Positions 37,503 through 48,801 of a stretch of DNA of 64,000 nucleotides are shown piece by piece; position 1 is the stretch's first letter; the number at the start of each line of letters is the position of its first letter. The notes below the pieces were generated by a model that saw nothing but the letters and a program-made list of their open reading frames with translations, was not told where the DNA came from and made no database searches. Source of the DNA: Vibrio genomosp. F10 str. ZF-129 (lineage in GTDB: Bacteria; Pseudomonadota; Gammaproteobacteria; Enterobacterales; Vibrionaceae); contig NZ_AJYQ02000001.1 of NCBI RefSeq assembly GCF_000287055.2, positions 59,866-123,865 of the forward strand, in the 5' to 3' direction. A program made the position numbers and the translations under genes.

Positions 37503-38291
37503 ATGATTCATGAAACTGCAAAAATTCATCCATCAGCGGTTATTGAGGGTGAAGTAACAATCGAAGCCAATGTGACCGTGGGGCCGTTTACCTATATTTC
37601 AGGAAACGTTGTCATTGGTGAGAACACTGAAATCATGTCGCACATCGTGATCAAAGGTAATACGACAATCGGTAAAGATAATCGTATTTTCCCTTACGCC
37701 ATTATTGGTGAAGAGAATCAAGATAAAAAGTACGGTGGTGAGGCGACAACGGTGGTTGTTGGTGACCGAAATGTGATTCGTGAAAGTGTTCAGATTCACC
37801 GTGGTACCACGCAAGATAAAGCGACCACAGTGATTGGTGACGATAACCTACTGTGTGTTAATGCGCATATTGCCCATGATGTCATCGTTGGTAACCACAC
37901 TCACATCGGTAACAACGCCATTTTAGGTGGTCATGTTACCGTTGGTGACCATGCTGGCGTGATGGCTTTATCGGCTATCCATCCTTTCTGCTCTGTCGGT
38001 GCGTACTCTTACGTGGGGGGATGTTCCGCTGTTGTGCAAGATGTGCTTCCATATGTGCTTGCACAAGGAAACCACGCAACGCCATTTGGCTTGAACCTAG
38101 TCGGTTTGAAGCGTAATGGTTTTGAAAGAACAGAGATCAGAGCACTGCAAAAAGCGTATAAGGAAATCTACCGAGCCGGTAAAACGCTAGAAGAAGCGAA
38201 ACCAGTATTGCTTGAAATGGCGGCAGAGTTCCCATCAATCAAGCCGATGATCGATATGCTTGAGAGTTCGGAACGCGGTATCATTCGATAA
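37503..38291 (+). CDS. lpxA: UDP-N-acetylglucosamine acyltransferase
   Basis: First enzyme of lipid A synthesis, a 262-residue beta-helix trimer. The catalytic His is in VNAHIAHDVIVG near residue 124; GGCSAVVQDVLPYVLAQGNH and FGLNLVGLKRNGF follow, and helices fill the C-terminus. ATG 37503 gives exactly the E. coli length; an upstream in-frame reading into fabZ is rejected. Confidence 0.96.
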   Translation: MIHETAKIHPSAVIEGEVTIEANVTVGPFTYISGNVVIGENTEIMSHIVIKGNTTIGKDNRIFPYAIIGEENQDKKYGGEATTVVVGDRNVIRESVQIHRGTTQDKATTVIGDDNLLCVNAHIAHDVIVGNHTHIGNNAILGGHVTVGDHAGVMALSAIHPFCSVGAYSYVGGCSAVVQDVLPYVLAQGNHATPFGLNLVGLKRNGFERTEIRALQKAYKEIYRAGKTLEEAKPVLLEMAAEFPSIKPMIDMLESSERGIIR

Positions 38292-38310
38292 TTGCGTTAA
38301 GTATATTAAG

Positions 38311-38344
38311 AAAAGATCGCTAAATTCAGCGATCTTTTTTATTT
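38311..38344 (+). terminator. Terminator-like hairpin after lpxA
   Basis: AAAAGATCGCT / AGCGATCTTTT with a short loop and a T-tract, about 90 bp before lpxB. Confidence 0.88.
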
Positions 38345-38434
38345 TAAGTGCCAATAAAACTACCGTTTTTAAAAACCAATGACACAAGCTACCCCCGTTC
38401 CTAAAAATACCTCCAAACAAAAGGTGCCACATAA

Positions 38435-39589
38435 ATGACGAAACAAACTAACAAGCCCTTAAGAATCGGCATCGTTGCTGGCGAACTGTCGGGGGATACG
38501 CTAGGCGAAGGGTTTATTCGGTCTATAAAAGCCCAATATCCTGACGCAGAATTTGTCGGTATTGGCGGTCCCAAAATGATGGCTCAAGGTTGTGAATCTT
38601 TGTTTGAAATGGAAGAGCTTGCCGTGATGGGGTTGGTTGAAGTGCTTGGCCGCTTACCGCGATTACTTCATGTGAAAAAGGAACTGGTTAAGTATTTTAT
38701 CCAAAATCCAGTGGATGTTTTTGTTGGAATAGATGCCCCTGATTTCAATCTAAGGTTAGAAAAAACACTGAAAGACGCTGGAATAAAAACGGTCCACTAT
38801 GTCAGCCCTTCCGTTTGGGCCTGGCGACCAAAGCGTATCTTCAAAATTGATGCAGCAACGGATCTGGTGTTAGCATTTTTGCCTTTTGAAAAAGCGTTTT
38901 ATGATAAATACAATGTGGCTTGTGAATTCATTGGGCACACACTGGCTGACGCTATCCCGCTTGTGAGTGATAAAGCTCAAGCCAGATCGTTGTTACAGTT
39001 GGAGCAAGACAGAAAGTGGCTTGCGGTTCTTCCTGGAAGCCGTGGTGGAGAAGTCGCTCTAATTGCCAAACCATTTATTGAAACTTGTCAGAGAGTCCAC
39101 AAAAAATACCCCGATATGGGGTTTGTGGTCGCCGCGGTCAATAAAAAGCGCCGTGAGCAGTTTGAACGTATTTGGCAGGCTACAGCTCCTGAACTTGAAT
39201 TTGTCATTATTGAAGATACCGCACGTAATGTGATGACCGCTGCTGATGCGGTATTGCTGGCTTCAGGGACGGTTGCTCTGGAATGTATGTTGGTGAAACG
39301 CCCGATGGTGGTGGGTTACCAAGTCAATAAATTAACCGGGTGGATTGCTCAAAAGCTATCGATTACCGAATTTGTCTCGCTGCCAAATGTGTTGGCGGGC
39401 AAAGAATTAGTCAAAGAGTTTATTCAAGAAGAATGCCACCCCGATTTTCTCTTCCCCGCGATGGAGAAGGTGATCGAAAATGACAATTCTGAACTGATGA
39501 ATACGTTCACTGAAATGCACCAGTGGATCCAAAAAGATGCCGATCAGCAAGCAGCAGCGGCAGTATTAAAGTTGATAGAGAAACAGTAA
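38435..39589 (+). CDS. lpxB: Lipid A disaccharide synthase
   Basis: A 384-residue membrane-associated GT-B glycosyltransferase that joins UDP-diacylglucosamine with lipid X. GIVAGELSGDTLGEGFI at residues about 11-27 is the N-terminal signature; VFVGIDAPDFNLRLEK near 100, SPSVWAWRPKRI near 125 and LASGTVALECMLVKRPMVV near 280 are typical. It has its own leader after the lpxA hairpin; rnhB follows 9 bp later. Confidence 0.96.
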   Translation: MTKQTNKPLRIGIVAGELSGDTLGEGFIRSIKAQYPDAEFVGIGGPKMMAQGCESLFEMEELAVMGLVEVLGRLPRLLHVKKELVKYFIQNPVDVFVGIDAPDFNLRLEKTLKDAGIKTVHYVSPSVWAWRPKRIFKIDAATDLVLAFLPFEKAFYDKYNVACEFIGHTLADAIPLVSDKAQARSLLQLEQDRKWLAVLPGSRGGEVALIAKPFIETCQRVHKKYPDMGFVVAAVNKKRREQFERIWQATAPELEFVIIEDTARNVMTAADAVLLASGTVALECMLVKRPMVVGYQVNKLTGWIAQKLSITEFVSLPNVLAGKELVKEFIQEECHPDFLFPAMEKVIENDNSELMNTFTEMHQWIQKDADQQAAAAVLKLIEKQ

Positions 39590-39598
39590 GGTCGGGTT

Positions 39599-40225
39599 AT
39601 GGCGGTAAATAAAGCAGTAAAAACAGTACTTCCTCCATTCGAATATCCTATGGGTTATCAATTGGTTGCTGGGGTCGATGAAGTTGGGCGAGGCCCGTTG
39701 GTCGGCGATGTCGTCACAGCTGCTGTTATTCTTGATCCTAATAATCCCATTGCAGGATTAAACGATTCTAAGAAGTTATCTGAGAAAAAACGCTTAGCAC
39801 TGTTACCTGAAATTAAACAAAAAGCGTTGGCTTGGTCAGTGGGTCGCTGCTCGCCACAAGAAATCGATGAACTGAATATCTTACAGGCCACTATGGTGGC
39901 GATGCAAAGAGCGGTAGCAGGACTCGCCATCAAACCTGACCTCACGCTTATTGATGGGAATAAAGTGCCTCAACTCGATATGGACGCGCAAGCTGTGGTC
40001 AAAGGCGATTTACGCGTGGCCGAAATTAGCGCTGCATCAATTATTGCCAAAGTGGTACGCGACCAAGAAATGGAAGCCTTAGATAAAATATATCCACAGT
40101 TTGGCTTTGCGAAACACAAAGGATACCCGACAAAAGCGCACTTTGCGGCGATTGAAGAGTTTGGCGTGATTGAAGAACACCGTAAAAGCTTCAAACCTGT
40201 AAAAAGAGTTTTGGGATTAAAGTAG
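39599..40225 (+). CDS. rnhB: Ribonuclease HII
   Basis: A 208-residue enzyme cutting RNA in RNA-DNA hybrids and at single ribonucleotides in DNA. The acidic active site is seen in [15 protein letters not shown] (Asp, Glu at residues about 25-26), [10 protein letters not shown] (Asp near 118) and the last Asp in [12 protein letters not shown]. It is the last small gene before dnaE, with lpxB-rnhB-dnaE order as in E. coli. Confidence 0.95.
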   Translation: MAVNKAVKTVLPPFEYPMGYQLVAGVDEVGRGPLVGDVVTAAVILDPNNPIAGLNDSKKLSEKKRLALLPEIKQKALAWSVGRCSPQEIDELNILQATMVAMQRAVAGLAIKPDLTLIDGNKVPQLDMDAQAVVKGDLRVAEISAASIIAKVVRDQEMEALDKIYPQFGFAKHKGYPTKAHFAAIEEFGVIEEHRKSFKPVKRVLGLK

Positions 40226-40330
40226 TCAGCCCCTTTATTCCTCTCGTCAATGACGTAAAATAGCGAAAGCTTCTACTTAATATGATATTAGCGGCATTAA
40301 AACAGAGCGATGCCGCTTAGGAAACCATCC

Positions 40331-43300
40331 ATGTCAGATCCCAAGTTTATTCATCTTCGTGTTCACAGTGACTACTCCATGGTCGATGGCTTATCCAAAG
40401 TCCCACCGTTGGTAAAGAAAGTCGCTGAAATGGGCATGCCCGCTATGGCTCTGACCGATTTTACCAACTTGTGTGGTTTGGTTAAGTTTTATGGAACCGC
40501 TCATAACTGCGGGATTAAACCGATCATTGGTGCGGATTTCTCGGTTCGATCGAACGAATTTGGTGATGAGTTTTCTAAGCTGACCATTCTCGCGTCCAGT
40601 AATATTGGTTATAAAAACCTCACACTGCTTATCTCAAAAGCTTATCTTCGTGGGCAAGTACTTCACCAGACCGTTATTGATAAAGAGTGGCTCATTGAGC
40701 TGTCCGAAGGGCTAATTATTCTCTCTGGCGGTAAACATGGTGATATTGGTAAAGCCTTGTTGAAAGGCAACAACGAACTTGTCGAAGAGTGTGTTGCCTT
40801 TTATAAAACACATTTTGCTGATCGTTTCTATCTAGAGCTGATACGAACAGGTCGTGTGGATGAAGAGACCTATTTGCACTTTGCCGTAGAACTAGCGGAA
40901 CAGCGAGATCTTCCAGTTGTTGCGACCAATGAAGTGGTGTTTTTAACCGAAGACCTTTTTGAAGCCCATGAAATACGCGTTGCGATTCACGACGGCTTTA
41001 CGCTAGAAGACCCAAGGCGTCCAAAAAATTACAGTGCACAGCAATATTTGCGTACTGAAGAGGAAATGTGCGAGCTGTTCGCTGATATACCAGAAGCACT
41101 GCAAAACAGCGTAGAAATTGCCAAGCGCTGTAATGTTACCGTTCGTTTAGGAGAGTATTTTCTACCTAATTTCCCAACCGAAGGTTTAAAAATCGAAGAC
41201 TTCTTGATCAAAAAATCTCAGGAAGGATTAGAAAGACGTTTAGCATTTTTATTTCCCGATGAAGAAATTCGCGCACAAAAACGCCCTGAATACGATGAAC
41301 GTTTAGCCATAGAGCTCGAAGTTATTAATAACATGGGTTTCCCAGGCTACTTCCTTATCGTTATGGAATTTATTCAGTGGTCCAAAGATAACGATGTTCC
41401 TGTGGGGCCTGGGCGAGGTTCTGGTGCGGGTTCTTTAGTGGCATACGCGCTTGATATCACCGATCTCGATCCACTTGAATACGATTTACTTTTCGAACGT
41501 TTCTTAAACCCAGAACGTGTTTCCATGCCCGATTTCGATATCGACTTTTGTATGGATAAACGTGATCAGGTGATTGACCATGTAGCAGAAATGTATGGCC
41601 GTGATGCGGTATCCCAAATCATTACGTTTGGAACCATGGCTGCAAAGGCGGTTATTCGAGATGTAGGGCGAGTCCTTGGTCATCCGTTTGGCTTTGTCGA
41701 CCGTCTCTCTAAGTTGATTCCGCCAGATCCAGGCATGACATTGGCAAAAGCATTTGATGCTGAGCCTGCGCTGCCTGAGCTTTATAACAACGATGATGAA
41801 GTTAAAGAGCTCATCGATAAGTGCCGAATTTTAGAAGGGTGTACCCGAAACGCAGGTAAGCACGCTGGTGGTGTGGTTATCTCGCCAACCACCATTACTG
41901 ACTTCGCACCTCTGTATTGTGATTCGGAAGGGAATTTTCCGGTTACCCAGTTTGATAAGAATGATGTCGAAACTGCGGGTTTAGTTAAATTCGATTTCTT
42001 AGGGCTTCGAACGTTAACGATCATTGACTGGGCGCTAGGGCTCGTGAATCCACGTTTAGCCAAAGAAGGCAAAGATCCGATTCGAATTGAGTCTATTCCA
42101 CTCGACGACCAAGCCTCATTTAACCTGTTACAAAACTCTGAAACAACGGCGGTATTCCAGCTGGAATCCCGTGGCATGAAAGACTTGATCAAACGACTTC
42201 AACCTGACTGTTTTGAAGACATTATCGCATTGGTTGCCTTGTTCCGCCCGGGTCCGTTGCAATCAGGCATGGTAGATAACTTTATCGACCGTAAGCATGG
42301 TCGCGAGGCCGTGTCGTACCCAGATGAAACGTGGCAACACGAATCGCTAAAAGAGACGCTAGAGCCTACTTACGGCATCATCCTGTATCAAGAACAGGTC
42401 ATGCAGATTGCACAGATCCTCGCTGGCTATACGCTTGGCGGAGCCGATATGCTGCGTCGTGCAATGGGTAAGAAAAAGCCAGAAGAGATGGCCAAGCAGC
42501 GTAGCATCTTTAAAGAAGGCTCTATAGCAAACGGTGTCGATGGTGAACTATCGATGAAGATTTTTGACCTAGTAGAAAAATTTGCAGGCTACGGGTTTAA
42601 CAAATCTCACTCTGCCGCTTATGCTTTGGTTTCTTATCAAACATTGTGGCTTAAAACGCACTATCCAGCCGAGTTCATGGCGGCGGTAATGACGGCAGAT
42701 ATGGACAACACCGAGAAAGTGATCGGCTTGGTTGACGAATGTATCCGCATGAAGCTCAGGTTACTGCCACCGGACATTAACGCGGGGCTATACCGATTTA
42801 ATGTGGATGAAACCGGTGCGATTGTGTATGGAATCGGCGCAATCAAAGGTGTTGGTGAAGGACCGATTGAAGCGATTTTAGAAGCAAGAAACAACGGCGG
42901 CCACTTCAAAGACTTATTTGATTTCTGTGCGCGTATTGATTTAAAGCGTGTCAATAAACGTGTGATAGAAAAACTCATTTACGCGGGGGCACTGGATCGA
43001 TTAGGACCGCATCGAGCCGCTTTAATGGCGTCGCTCAAAGACGCAGTAAAAGGGGCTAGCCAGCATCATCAAGCAGAAGCATTTGGTCAAGGTGATATGT
43101 TTGGTGTGTTGACAGAAGAAGCCGATGTCATCGAGCATAAGTACACAAAAGTGGAACCCTGGCCGGAAAAAGTGTGGTTAGAAGGCGAAAGAGACACGCT
43201 AGGCTTGTATTTAACTGGGCATCCGATCAATGCTTATTTGAAAGAGCTAACAAAATACACCAGCTGTCGATTAAAAGACGCAACACCGACAAGACGAGAT

Positions 43301-43810
43301 CAATCCGTGACCATTGCAGGTCTTGTTATTGCTGCAAGAGTGATGACCACTAAGCGAGGCGCTCGCATTGGTTTGATGACAATCGATGACCGTTCTGGCC
43401 GAATGGAAGTGATGTTGTACTCAGATGCGCTTGATCGGTATGCAGAATTGTTAGAAAAAGATAAAATACTGGTCATTTCTGGACAGGTCAGCTTTGATGA
43501 TTTCAATGGTGGTCTTAAAATGTCAGCGCGCGAACTGTTGGATCTAGGAACCGCTCGAGAGAAATATGCTCGAGGTCTATCGGTGTCCATTAATGAATCA
43601 CAAATAAACAATCAATTTTTTGAGCGCTTTAGCCAAATTCTAGAGCCTCATCGAGCAGGGACCATCCCTGTCAATATATATTATCAGCGACTTGATGCCA
43701 GAGCTCGACTCACGCTTGGTACTGAATGGCGAGTGACGCCCAGTGATGTATTGTTAGACGAATTGAAACTGCTACTTGGTCGTAACCAGGTAGAACTCGA
43801 ATTTAACTAA
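40331..43810 (+). CDS. dnaE: DNA polymerase III alpha subunit
   Basis: The 1159-residue replicative polymerase. PHP domain first ([13 protein letters not shown] near residue 8), then the C-family polymerase domain: [16 protein letters not shown] near 360 and the catalytic aspartates in [10 protein letters not shown] near 400. The clamp-binding peptide is QGDMF near 920, followed by an OB fold ([20 protein letters not shown]) and the tau-binding end. ATG 40331, after AGGAAA, aligns with E. coli; an ATG 21 bases upstream is in frame. DnaQ, its proofreading partner, is at 52.6 kb. Confidence 0.98.
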   Translation: MSDPKFIHLRVHSDYSMVDGLSKVPPLVKKVAEMGMPAMALTDFTNLCGLVKFYGTAHNCGIKPIIGADFSVRSNEFGDEFSKLTILASSNIGYKNLTLLISKAYLRGQVLHQTVIDKEWLIELSEGLIILSGGKHGDIGKALLKGNNELVEECVAFYKTHFADRFYLELIRTGRVDEETYLHFAVELAEQRDLPVVATNEVVFLTEDLFEAHEIRVAIHDGFTLEDPRRPKNYSAQQYLRTEEEMCELFADIPEALQNSVEIAKRCNVTVRLGEYFLPNFPTEGLKIEDFLIKKSQEGLERRLAFLFPDEEIRAQKRPEYDERLAIELEVINNMGFPGYFLIVMEFIQWSKDNDVPVGPGRGSGAGSLVAYALDITDLDPLEYDLLFERFLNPERVSMPDFDIDFCMDKRDQVIDHVAEMYGRDAVSQIITFGTMAAKAVIRDVGRVLGHPFGFVDRLSKLIPPDPGMTLAKAFDAEPALPELYNNDDEVKELIDKCRILEGCTRNAGKHAGGVVISPTTITDFAPLYCDSEGNFPVTQFDKNDVETAGLVKFDFLGLRTLTIIDWALGLVNPRLAKEGKDPIRIESIPLDDQASFNLLQNSETTAVFQLESRGMKDLIKRLQPDCFEDIIALVALFRPGPLQSGMVDNFIDRKHGREAVSYPDETWQHESLKETLEPTYGIILYQEQVMQIAQILAGYTLGGADMLRRAMGKKKPEEMAKQRSIFKEGSIANGVDGELSMKIFDLVEKFAGYGFNKSHSAAYALVSYQTLWLKTHYPAEFMAAVMTADMDNTEKVIGLVDECIRMKLRLLPPDINAGLYRFNVDETGAIVYGIGAIKGVGEGPIEAILEARNNGGHFKDLFDFCARIDLKRVNKRVIEKLIYAGALDRLGPHRAALMASLKDAVKGASQHHQAEAFGQGDMFGVLTEEADVIEHKYTKVEPWPEKVWLEGERDTLGLYLTGHPINAYLKELTKYTSCRLKDATPTRRDQSVTIAGLVIAARVMTTKRGARIGLMTIDDRSGRMEVMLYSDALDRYAELLEKDKILVISGQVSFDDFNGGLKMSARELLDLGTAREKYARGLSVSINESQINNQFFERFSQILEPHRAGTIPVNIYYQRLDARARLTLGTEWRVTPSDVLLDELKLLLGRNQVELEFN

Positions 43811-43853
43811 AATTTAGCCTCATATAGGACGCTAAGTAGAAAAGGATCAATAG

Positions 43854-44813
43854 ATGAGCCTCAACTTTCTTGAATTTGAAAAGCCAATTGCTGAACTAGA
43901 AGCAAAAATTGAAGCTTTACGTGATGTATCTCGTCACGGCGGCGATACAGCCGTTGATTTAGATAAAGAAATTCAGCAGCTTGAAAAGAAAAGTTTAGAA
44001 CTGAAAAAGAAAATCTTTAGTGATCTTGGCGCATGGGAAACCGCTCAACTAGCGCGTCACCCACAGCGTCCTTACACACTGAATTATGTAGAAAGTGTCT
44101 TTACCGAGTTTGAAGAGTTGGCAGGTGATCGTGCTTTCGCTGATGACAAAGCGATCGTAGGGGGTATTGCCCGCCTAGAAGGTCGTCCTGTTATGATCAT
44201 CGGTCACCAGAAAGGCCGTGAAACAAAAGAAAAAGTCATACGTAATTTTGGTATGCCTAAGCCGGAAGGTTACCGCAAGGCGTTACGTCTTATGGAAATG
44301 GCAGAGCGCTTTAAGATGCCAATTATAACCTTTATCGATACCGCTGGTGCTTATCCAGGTGTGGGCGCAGAAGAGCGTGGGCAATCTGAAGCCATCGCGA
44401 AAAACTTGAAGGTCATGGCTGGCTTAAAAGTGCCTGTTATTTGTAATGTTGTGGGTGAAGGCGGTTCTGGCGGTGCTCTTGCTATCGGTGTGGGCGACTA
44501 CGTTAACATGCTGCAATATTCGACATACTCGGTTATCTCTCCTGAAGGCTGTGCCTCTATCTTATGGCGTGACTCAGATAAAGCGCCACAAGCGGCAGAA
44601 GCGATGGGCCTAATTGCACCACGTTTGAAAGAGCTTGAGTTGATCGATGAAATTATCGAAGAGCCTTTAGGTGGTGCGCATAGAAATTATGCGGAAGTGT
44701 CAGAAAACATCAAAGCAACATTGATTAAGCAATTAGAAGAACTAGAGCAGTTTGATAACGACTCATTGTTAGAGCGTCGTTACCAGCGCTTAATGAGTTA
44801 TGGCTACTGCTAA
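43854..44813 (+). CDS. accA: Acetyl-CoA carboxylase carboxyltransferase, alpha subunit
   Basis: A 319-residue subunit that, with AccD, moves the carboxyl group from biotin to acetyl-CoA, committing carbon to fatty acids. An N-terminal helical zone ([14 protein letters not shown]) precedes the crotonase-like core with [20 protein letters not shown] near residue 160 and [17 protein letters not shown] near 200. ATG follows AAAGGA. A terminator follows, ending the long plus-strand block. Confidence 0.97.
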   Translation: MSLNFLEFEKPIAELEAKIEALRDVSRHGGDTAVDLDKEIQQLEKKSLELKKKIFSDLGAWETAQLARHPQRPYTLNYVESVFTEFEELAGDRAFADDKAIVGGIARLEGRPVMIIGHQKGRETKEKVIRNFGMPKPEGYRKALRLMEMAERFKMPIITFIDTAGAYPGVGAEERGQSEAIAKNLKVMAGLKVPVICNVVGEGGSGGALAIGVGDYVNMLQYSTYSVISPEGCASILWRDSDKAPQAAEAMGLIAPRLKELELIDEIIEEPLGGAHRNYAEVSENIKATLIKQLEELEQFDNDSLLERRYQRLMSYGYC

Positions 44814-44832
44814 TCATGGTTTAGTAATGAAC

Positions 44833-44861
44833 AAAAGAGCTAACACGGTTAGCTCTTTTTT
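44833..44861 (+). terminator. Terminator after accA
   Basis: AAAAGAGCTAAC / GTTAGCTCTTTT with loop ACG and a T-tract. Confidence 0.94.
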
Positions 44862-44931
44862 GTATCTGACGTTTGGTCGTAGTGATGGCTTGACGTAAGA
44901 TATTTAAGTCAAAGGTCATCAGAGTATTGCA

Positions 44932-46299
44932 ATGAACCCCCTATATACACTTTTTACCCAAGTGATTACCCAGCATAAAAAGCCAGATTCTCGACTCGTA
45001 CTGGCCTTGAGTGGTGGTGTCGATTCTCGGGTACTACTCGAATTATTGATGCTGTATAAAACTGAATACCCTGACGTAATATGTTTGGCAGTGCATGTTC
45101 ATCATGGTTTGAGTGAGAATGCCGATGAATGGGTGAGTCAATGTGATCGTTGGTGTCGAGACTTAGACATTCCGCTTGCCGTTGAAAAAGTGGTATTAAA
45201 AAAAGACTCTGGTGAAAGCATTGAAAAATTAGCTCGTGATGCTCGCTATTCCGCTCTAGCTAAACACATACACCGTGATGATTTACTGTTGACCGGTCAG
45301 CATCGAGATGATCAAGTTGAAACCTTTTTACTGGCTCTCAAGCGTGGCAGTGGCCCTAAAGGGTTATCCTCAATGGCGGAATGTTTACCATTTGAATTAG
45401 GTTACCAATTACGTCCATTGTTGACAGCCAGTAGAAAAGAAATTGAACAGTTTGCTCATCAGCAGTCATTGGACTGGATTGAAGACGAAAGCAACCTAGA
45501 TACTCGATTTGATAGAAACTTTATCCGTCACAGTATTACGCCTCCTTTGCTAGACCGTTGGCCTTCTTTTTCTCAATCGGTACAAAGAAGCGCGGCCTTA
45601 TGTGCTGAACAAGAAACCTTGCTTGATGAGCTTTTACAACCGGCGTTGATAAAAATGGTTGGCGATGATAATCAGGTGGTCTTATCGACACTTTCCACCT
45701 ATTCGGTACTTGCCCAAAAGCGATTATTGAGGATGTGGCTTGAGCGTTGTGGCTCCTTGATGCCAAGTCGTCAGCATTTAGAGGCGATTCTTGAGCAAGT
45801 GATTGGCGCCAAGAGTGACGCGAATCCTCAGCTTAACCTATTGAATGGCCAGATAAGACGATTTAACAATGGATTGTATTTTATCGCTGACCACTCGGAC
45901 GTAAGTCAATGGACAGCGCCGTTAAGCCCTAATACCACTCTGTTGCTGCCTGATGGGTTAGGGGAGATCACTCTTAGGCCACATGACTCAGTGCGAGGGA
46001 ATGACACTTCGGTTGATGCTTGCCAGACGGTCTCTATTCGAGGTGACTATATTGGCTCGTTGAGTGTCATTTTTGACCCGCAGGGGCTAGCGGCGCATCC
46101 TTCGTCTCGGGGGCATAGCCGTAAATTGAAAAAGCTGTTTCAAGAGTATCAGGTGCCAAGCTGGTTAAGGCGTCGAACTCCCATCATTATGAATGACAGC
46201 CATGTTGTCGCTGTGATGGGGCTTTTTGTAACCAAACCCTACCAAGGGCACGATTGTGAAGTTTATTGGGACAAAAAGTTGGAATTTGTGCAAAAATAA
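44932..46299 (+). CDS. tilS: tRNA(Ile)-lysidine synthetase
   Basis: A 455-residue enzyme that puts lysidine at position 34 of the minor tRNA-Ile so that it reads AUA. The PP-loop LALSGGVDSRVLLELL is at residues about 23-38, GQHRDDQVETFLLALKRGSG near 120 completes the active site, and C-terminal TilS domains include RKLKKLFQEYQVPSWLRRR. It follows accA as in E. coli. Confidence 0.95.
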   Translation: MNPLYTLFTQVITQHKKPDSRLVLALSGGVDSRVLLELLMLYKTEYPDVICLAVHVHHGLSENADEWVSQCDRWCRDLDIPLAVEKVVLKKDSGESIEKLARDARYSALAKHIHRDDLLLTGQHRDDQVETFLLALKRGSGPKGLSSMAECLPFELGYQLRPLLTASRKEIEQFAHQQSLDWIEDESNLDTRFDRNFIRHSITPPLLDRWPSFSQSVQRSAALCAEQETLLDELLQPALIKMVGDDNQVVLSTLSTYSVLAQKRLLRMWLERCGSLMPSRQHLEAILEQVIGAKSDANPQLNLLNGQIRRFNNGLYFIADHSDVSQWTAPLSPNTTLLLPDGLGEITLRPHDSVRGNDTSVDACQTVSIRGDYIGSLSVIFDPQGLAAHPSSRGHSRKLKKLFQEYQVPSWLRRRTPIIMNDSHVVAVMGLFVTKPYQGHDCEVYWDKKLEFVQK

Positions 46300-46340
46300 C
46301 TATAAAGAAAGAAGTATTAAAATAAAAAAAGGGAAAAGCA

Positions 46341-46652
46341 ATGAGAAATGTAGCAATTGGATTGATTCTAGGTATGGGCTTGTTAAGTGGTCATGCATTG
46401 GCTGGTGACGTCGCCGCTGGAAAAGCTAAAGCTGCTATTTGTGCTGCATGTCATGGTGCAGATGGTATGGCAATGATTCCAGGTTACCCACACCTAAAAG
46501 GACAAAATGAGCAGTACTTAGTGAGCTCGATGAAAGCGTATAAAGATAAGCAGCGTAATGGTGGTCTAGCAGCTGTTATGCAAGCACAGGCAAGTCTATT
46601 GAGTGATGAAGATATCGCCAATCTCGCTGCGTATTATTCAAGCTTAAAGTAA
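46341..46652 (+). CDS. Small periplasmic c-type cytochrome
   Basis: A 103-residue protein with a signal peptide (cleavage after HALA) and one heme-binding motif CAACH at residues about 34-38. The axial Met is probably in [13 protein letters not shown]. Size and motifs fit the monoheme c553/c554-type family that shuttles electrons in the periplasm. It lies 41 bp after tilS, preceded by an AAAGGGAAAAG ribosome site, and ends in its own terminator. The redox partner cannot be told from the sequence. Confidence 0.88.
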   Translation: MRNVAIGLILGMGLLSGHALAGDVAAGKAKAAICAACHGADGMAMIPGYPHLKGQNEQYLVSSMKAYKDKQRNGGLAAVMQAQASLLSDEDIANLAAYYSSLK

Positions 46653-46668
46653 TACGACAGAACATTTG

Positions 46669-46697
46669 AGCCCAAGCTATTTGCTTGGGCTTTTTAT
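46669..46697 (+). terminator. Terminator after the cytochrome c gene
   Basis: AGCCCAAGC / GCTTGGGCT with a short loop and T5. Confidence 0.92.
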
Positions 46698-46733
46698 TTG
46701 TGACTATTCAGTTAGTTGATTATTAACAGTCAG

Positions 46734-46762
46734 TTGATTGTTGATTTTAGCTAGTCAATAAT
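46734..46762 (+). promoter_or_regulatory. Likely glnB promoter
   Basis: TTGATT (46734-46739), 17 bases, AATAAT (46757-46762): a reasonable sigma-70 promoter 31 bp before the glnB start. Confidence 0.5.
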
Positions 46763-46783
46763 AGGCAGATTATTGACATTTAA

Positions 46784-47129
<346 letters not shown>

Positions 47130-47131
<2 letters not shown>

Positions 47132-47165
47132 GGAGCCTTTGGGCTCCTTTCTCCTTTCTTTTTTT
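47130..47165 (+). terminator. Terminator after glnB
   Basis: AAGGAGCC / GGCTCCTT with loop TTTG, overlapping the stop codon, followed by a pyrimidine- and T-rich run. Confidence 0.8.
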
Positions 47166-47236
47166 ACTCTCTCTGACTTCTTATCACCTAGCTCCTTGCA
47201 CCTACCTAAGGCAATCAATATGCTTGATGGATCGAT

Positions 47237-48091
47237 ATGAACAGAACGCATCTCTTTTTCCTAGCATTAGTATTGAGTGTATTGGGTTTTTTTTCTGTTT
47301 ATTTCATCTTCAGTGTATCAACAGAGGCCAGTGTCACGGTACTTAATACTAATGCACTCAATACCCATTCACCGCCTAAGCTTCAGTGCCATCAAGAATC
47401 CAACACTCTATCAATTGATAATGAAGGGAAATTAGATGTTCTGGTCTGGAATATATACAAGCAAAATCGTTCCAACTGGAATGAAGCACTGACGTCACTG
47501 TCCCAATCTCGTCAATTGATTTTATTGCAAGAAGCCAGCATGACCGATTCTTTTAAAGGGTGGTTAATCGAAAAAGGGTGGCAGGGAAATCAAGTTGAAG
47601 CGTTTAAGGCGTTTGATGTGTCATCGGGTGTCCTCACTATTGCTGCCGACTCGCCCGCTTTAGTCTGTGCTTACTTGGTTGTTGAACCCTGGCTGAGGTT
47701 GCCTAAATCGGCGTTGTTTTCTTTATATTCATTGTCTGATGGTCAGCAGTTAGCGGTCGTGAATATTCATGCGGTTAATTTTACCTATGGGGTTGCTGAA
47801 TATCAGCAACAATTGAATGCCCTAGTGAAAGCGTTGCTACAGCATGAAGGGCCGATTATTTTTGCTGGAGACTTTAACAGTTGGAGCCATGAGCGAATGA
47901 ATGAACTGGCAGAGCACTTGCGACCTTTAGGCTTAATAGCGGCGACTTTTATGCCCGATAATCGTAAGCAATTTTTGAATGGTTTGGCTCTCGATCATGT
48001 CTTTTATCGAGGTTTGACTTTAAAAAAAGCAGAAGCACCACAAAGTGATGCTTCTGACCATAACCCATTATTAGTGAGTTTTTCTCTATAG
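47237..48091 (+). CDS. YafD-like endonuclease/exonuclease/phosphatase-fold protein
   Basis: A 284-residue protein anchored by one N-terminal hydrophobic segment (residues about 5-28). The EEP active-site motifs follow: LVWNIYKQN (Asn), LILLQEAS (Glu), VVNIHAVNF, IIFAGDFNSWS (Asp, Asn), LALDHVFYRG and SDASDHNPLL (final Asp-His). A metal-dependent phosphodiesterase or nuclease is expected, at the outer face of the inner membrane if the segment is an uncleaved anchor. Its neighbours (mltD, gloB, yafS-like) match those of yafD in E. coli. Substrate unknown. Confidence 0.82.
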   Translation: MNRTHLFFLALVLSVLGFFSVYFIFSVSTEASVTVLNTNALNTHSPPKLQCHQESNTLSIDNEGKLDVLVWNIYKQNRSNWNEALTSLSQSRQLILLQEASMTDSFKGWLIEKGWQGNQVEAFKAFDVSSGVLTIAADSPALVCAYLVVEPWLRLPKSALFSLYSLSDGQQLAVVNIHAVNFTYGVAEYQQQLNALVKALLQHEGPIIFAGDFNSWSHERMNELAEHLRPLGLIAATFMPDNRKQFLNGLALDHVFYRGLTLKKAEAPQSDASDHNPLLVSFSL

Positions 48092-48114
48092 CTCGCCCGT
48101 CAACGGTTCACGCT

Positions 48115-48801
48115 TTAGCTGACGACAATATAAATAGCCCAAACTAAGAAATACCCAACCCATGGGAGGGCGGAAATAACGATAGCTTGCCCACGCTCAA
48201 ATTCTGTCCAAGTTAGCACTGCCGCATAACCAAGAACGATATACCAGGGTAATAGCAAAGGAACCGCGCTGGCAAACTGAGACCAGTCATTGGTGAGCGG
48301 TAGCTTGATAAGACCATTGAGACTGTTGAGATCGGCAGCGTATGTCATCACCTGTCCATGCTTTAAAAGCACACTCACATAGCTAGCAAAATCACCAATA
48401 ATGGCAGGGAACATAATGACTGAACAGGCGGCAAACCAGCGCCAAAAACTCTGAGGTTGTTGGCTGGCTTTTGTTGCTAGGTTAAACCATAACGCGAGCA
48501 TGATAATGGACATTGTTCGACCAAGAACATCTGAAATGATTTCACCTGCCATTAAGGTATTGGCGTCTAGAAGCTCAAGTTGCGCAGGGTTTGTTTGTGC
48601 TAGTTGGGTCGATAGCTCTGCGTATAACCAGTCAAAATTAACGAGGTCAAAGTAAGCGCCCCAAAATAAGAAAGGGCTCAATACAAGAAATAGATAAGGC
48701 TGCCAACCCCATACCGCATGTTTGTGCAGCGTGACAAAAGCAGAAGAAGGCGATCGGAAAATATCCACTAACATCATAAGTGGGTTACTAGACGAAATCA
48801 T
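48115..48801 (-). CDS. Yip1-domain inner-membrane protein
   Basis: A 228-residue protein with about five membrane segments and the YIP1-family layout (N-terminal FRSPSSAFVTLHK followed by a hydrophobic bundle). Function unknown. Its start overlaps the mltD stop by four bases, so it is translated from the mltD transcript and may work with envelope processes. No catalytic motif is visible. The family call is moderate. Confidence 0.65.
   Translation of the reverse strand: MISSSNPLMMLVDIFRSPSSAFVTLHKHAVWGWQPYLFLVLSPFLFWGAYFDLVNFDWLYAELSTQLAQTNPAQLELLDANTLMAGEIISDVLGRTMSIIMLALWFNLATKASQQPQSFWRWFAACSVIMFPAIIGDFASYVSVLLKHGQVMTYAADLNSLNGLIKLPLTNDWSQFASAVPLLLPWYIVLGYAAVLTWTEFERGQAIVISALPWVGYFLVWAIYIVVS

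Noticed and set aside
41782..42192. 136-codon open frame on the minus strand inside dnaE
   Set aside because: It lies wholly antisense to a highly conserved coding region and has no family resemblance; a shadow of dnaE codon use.
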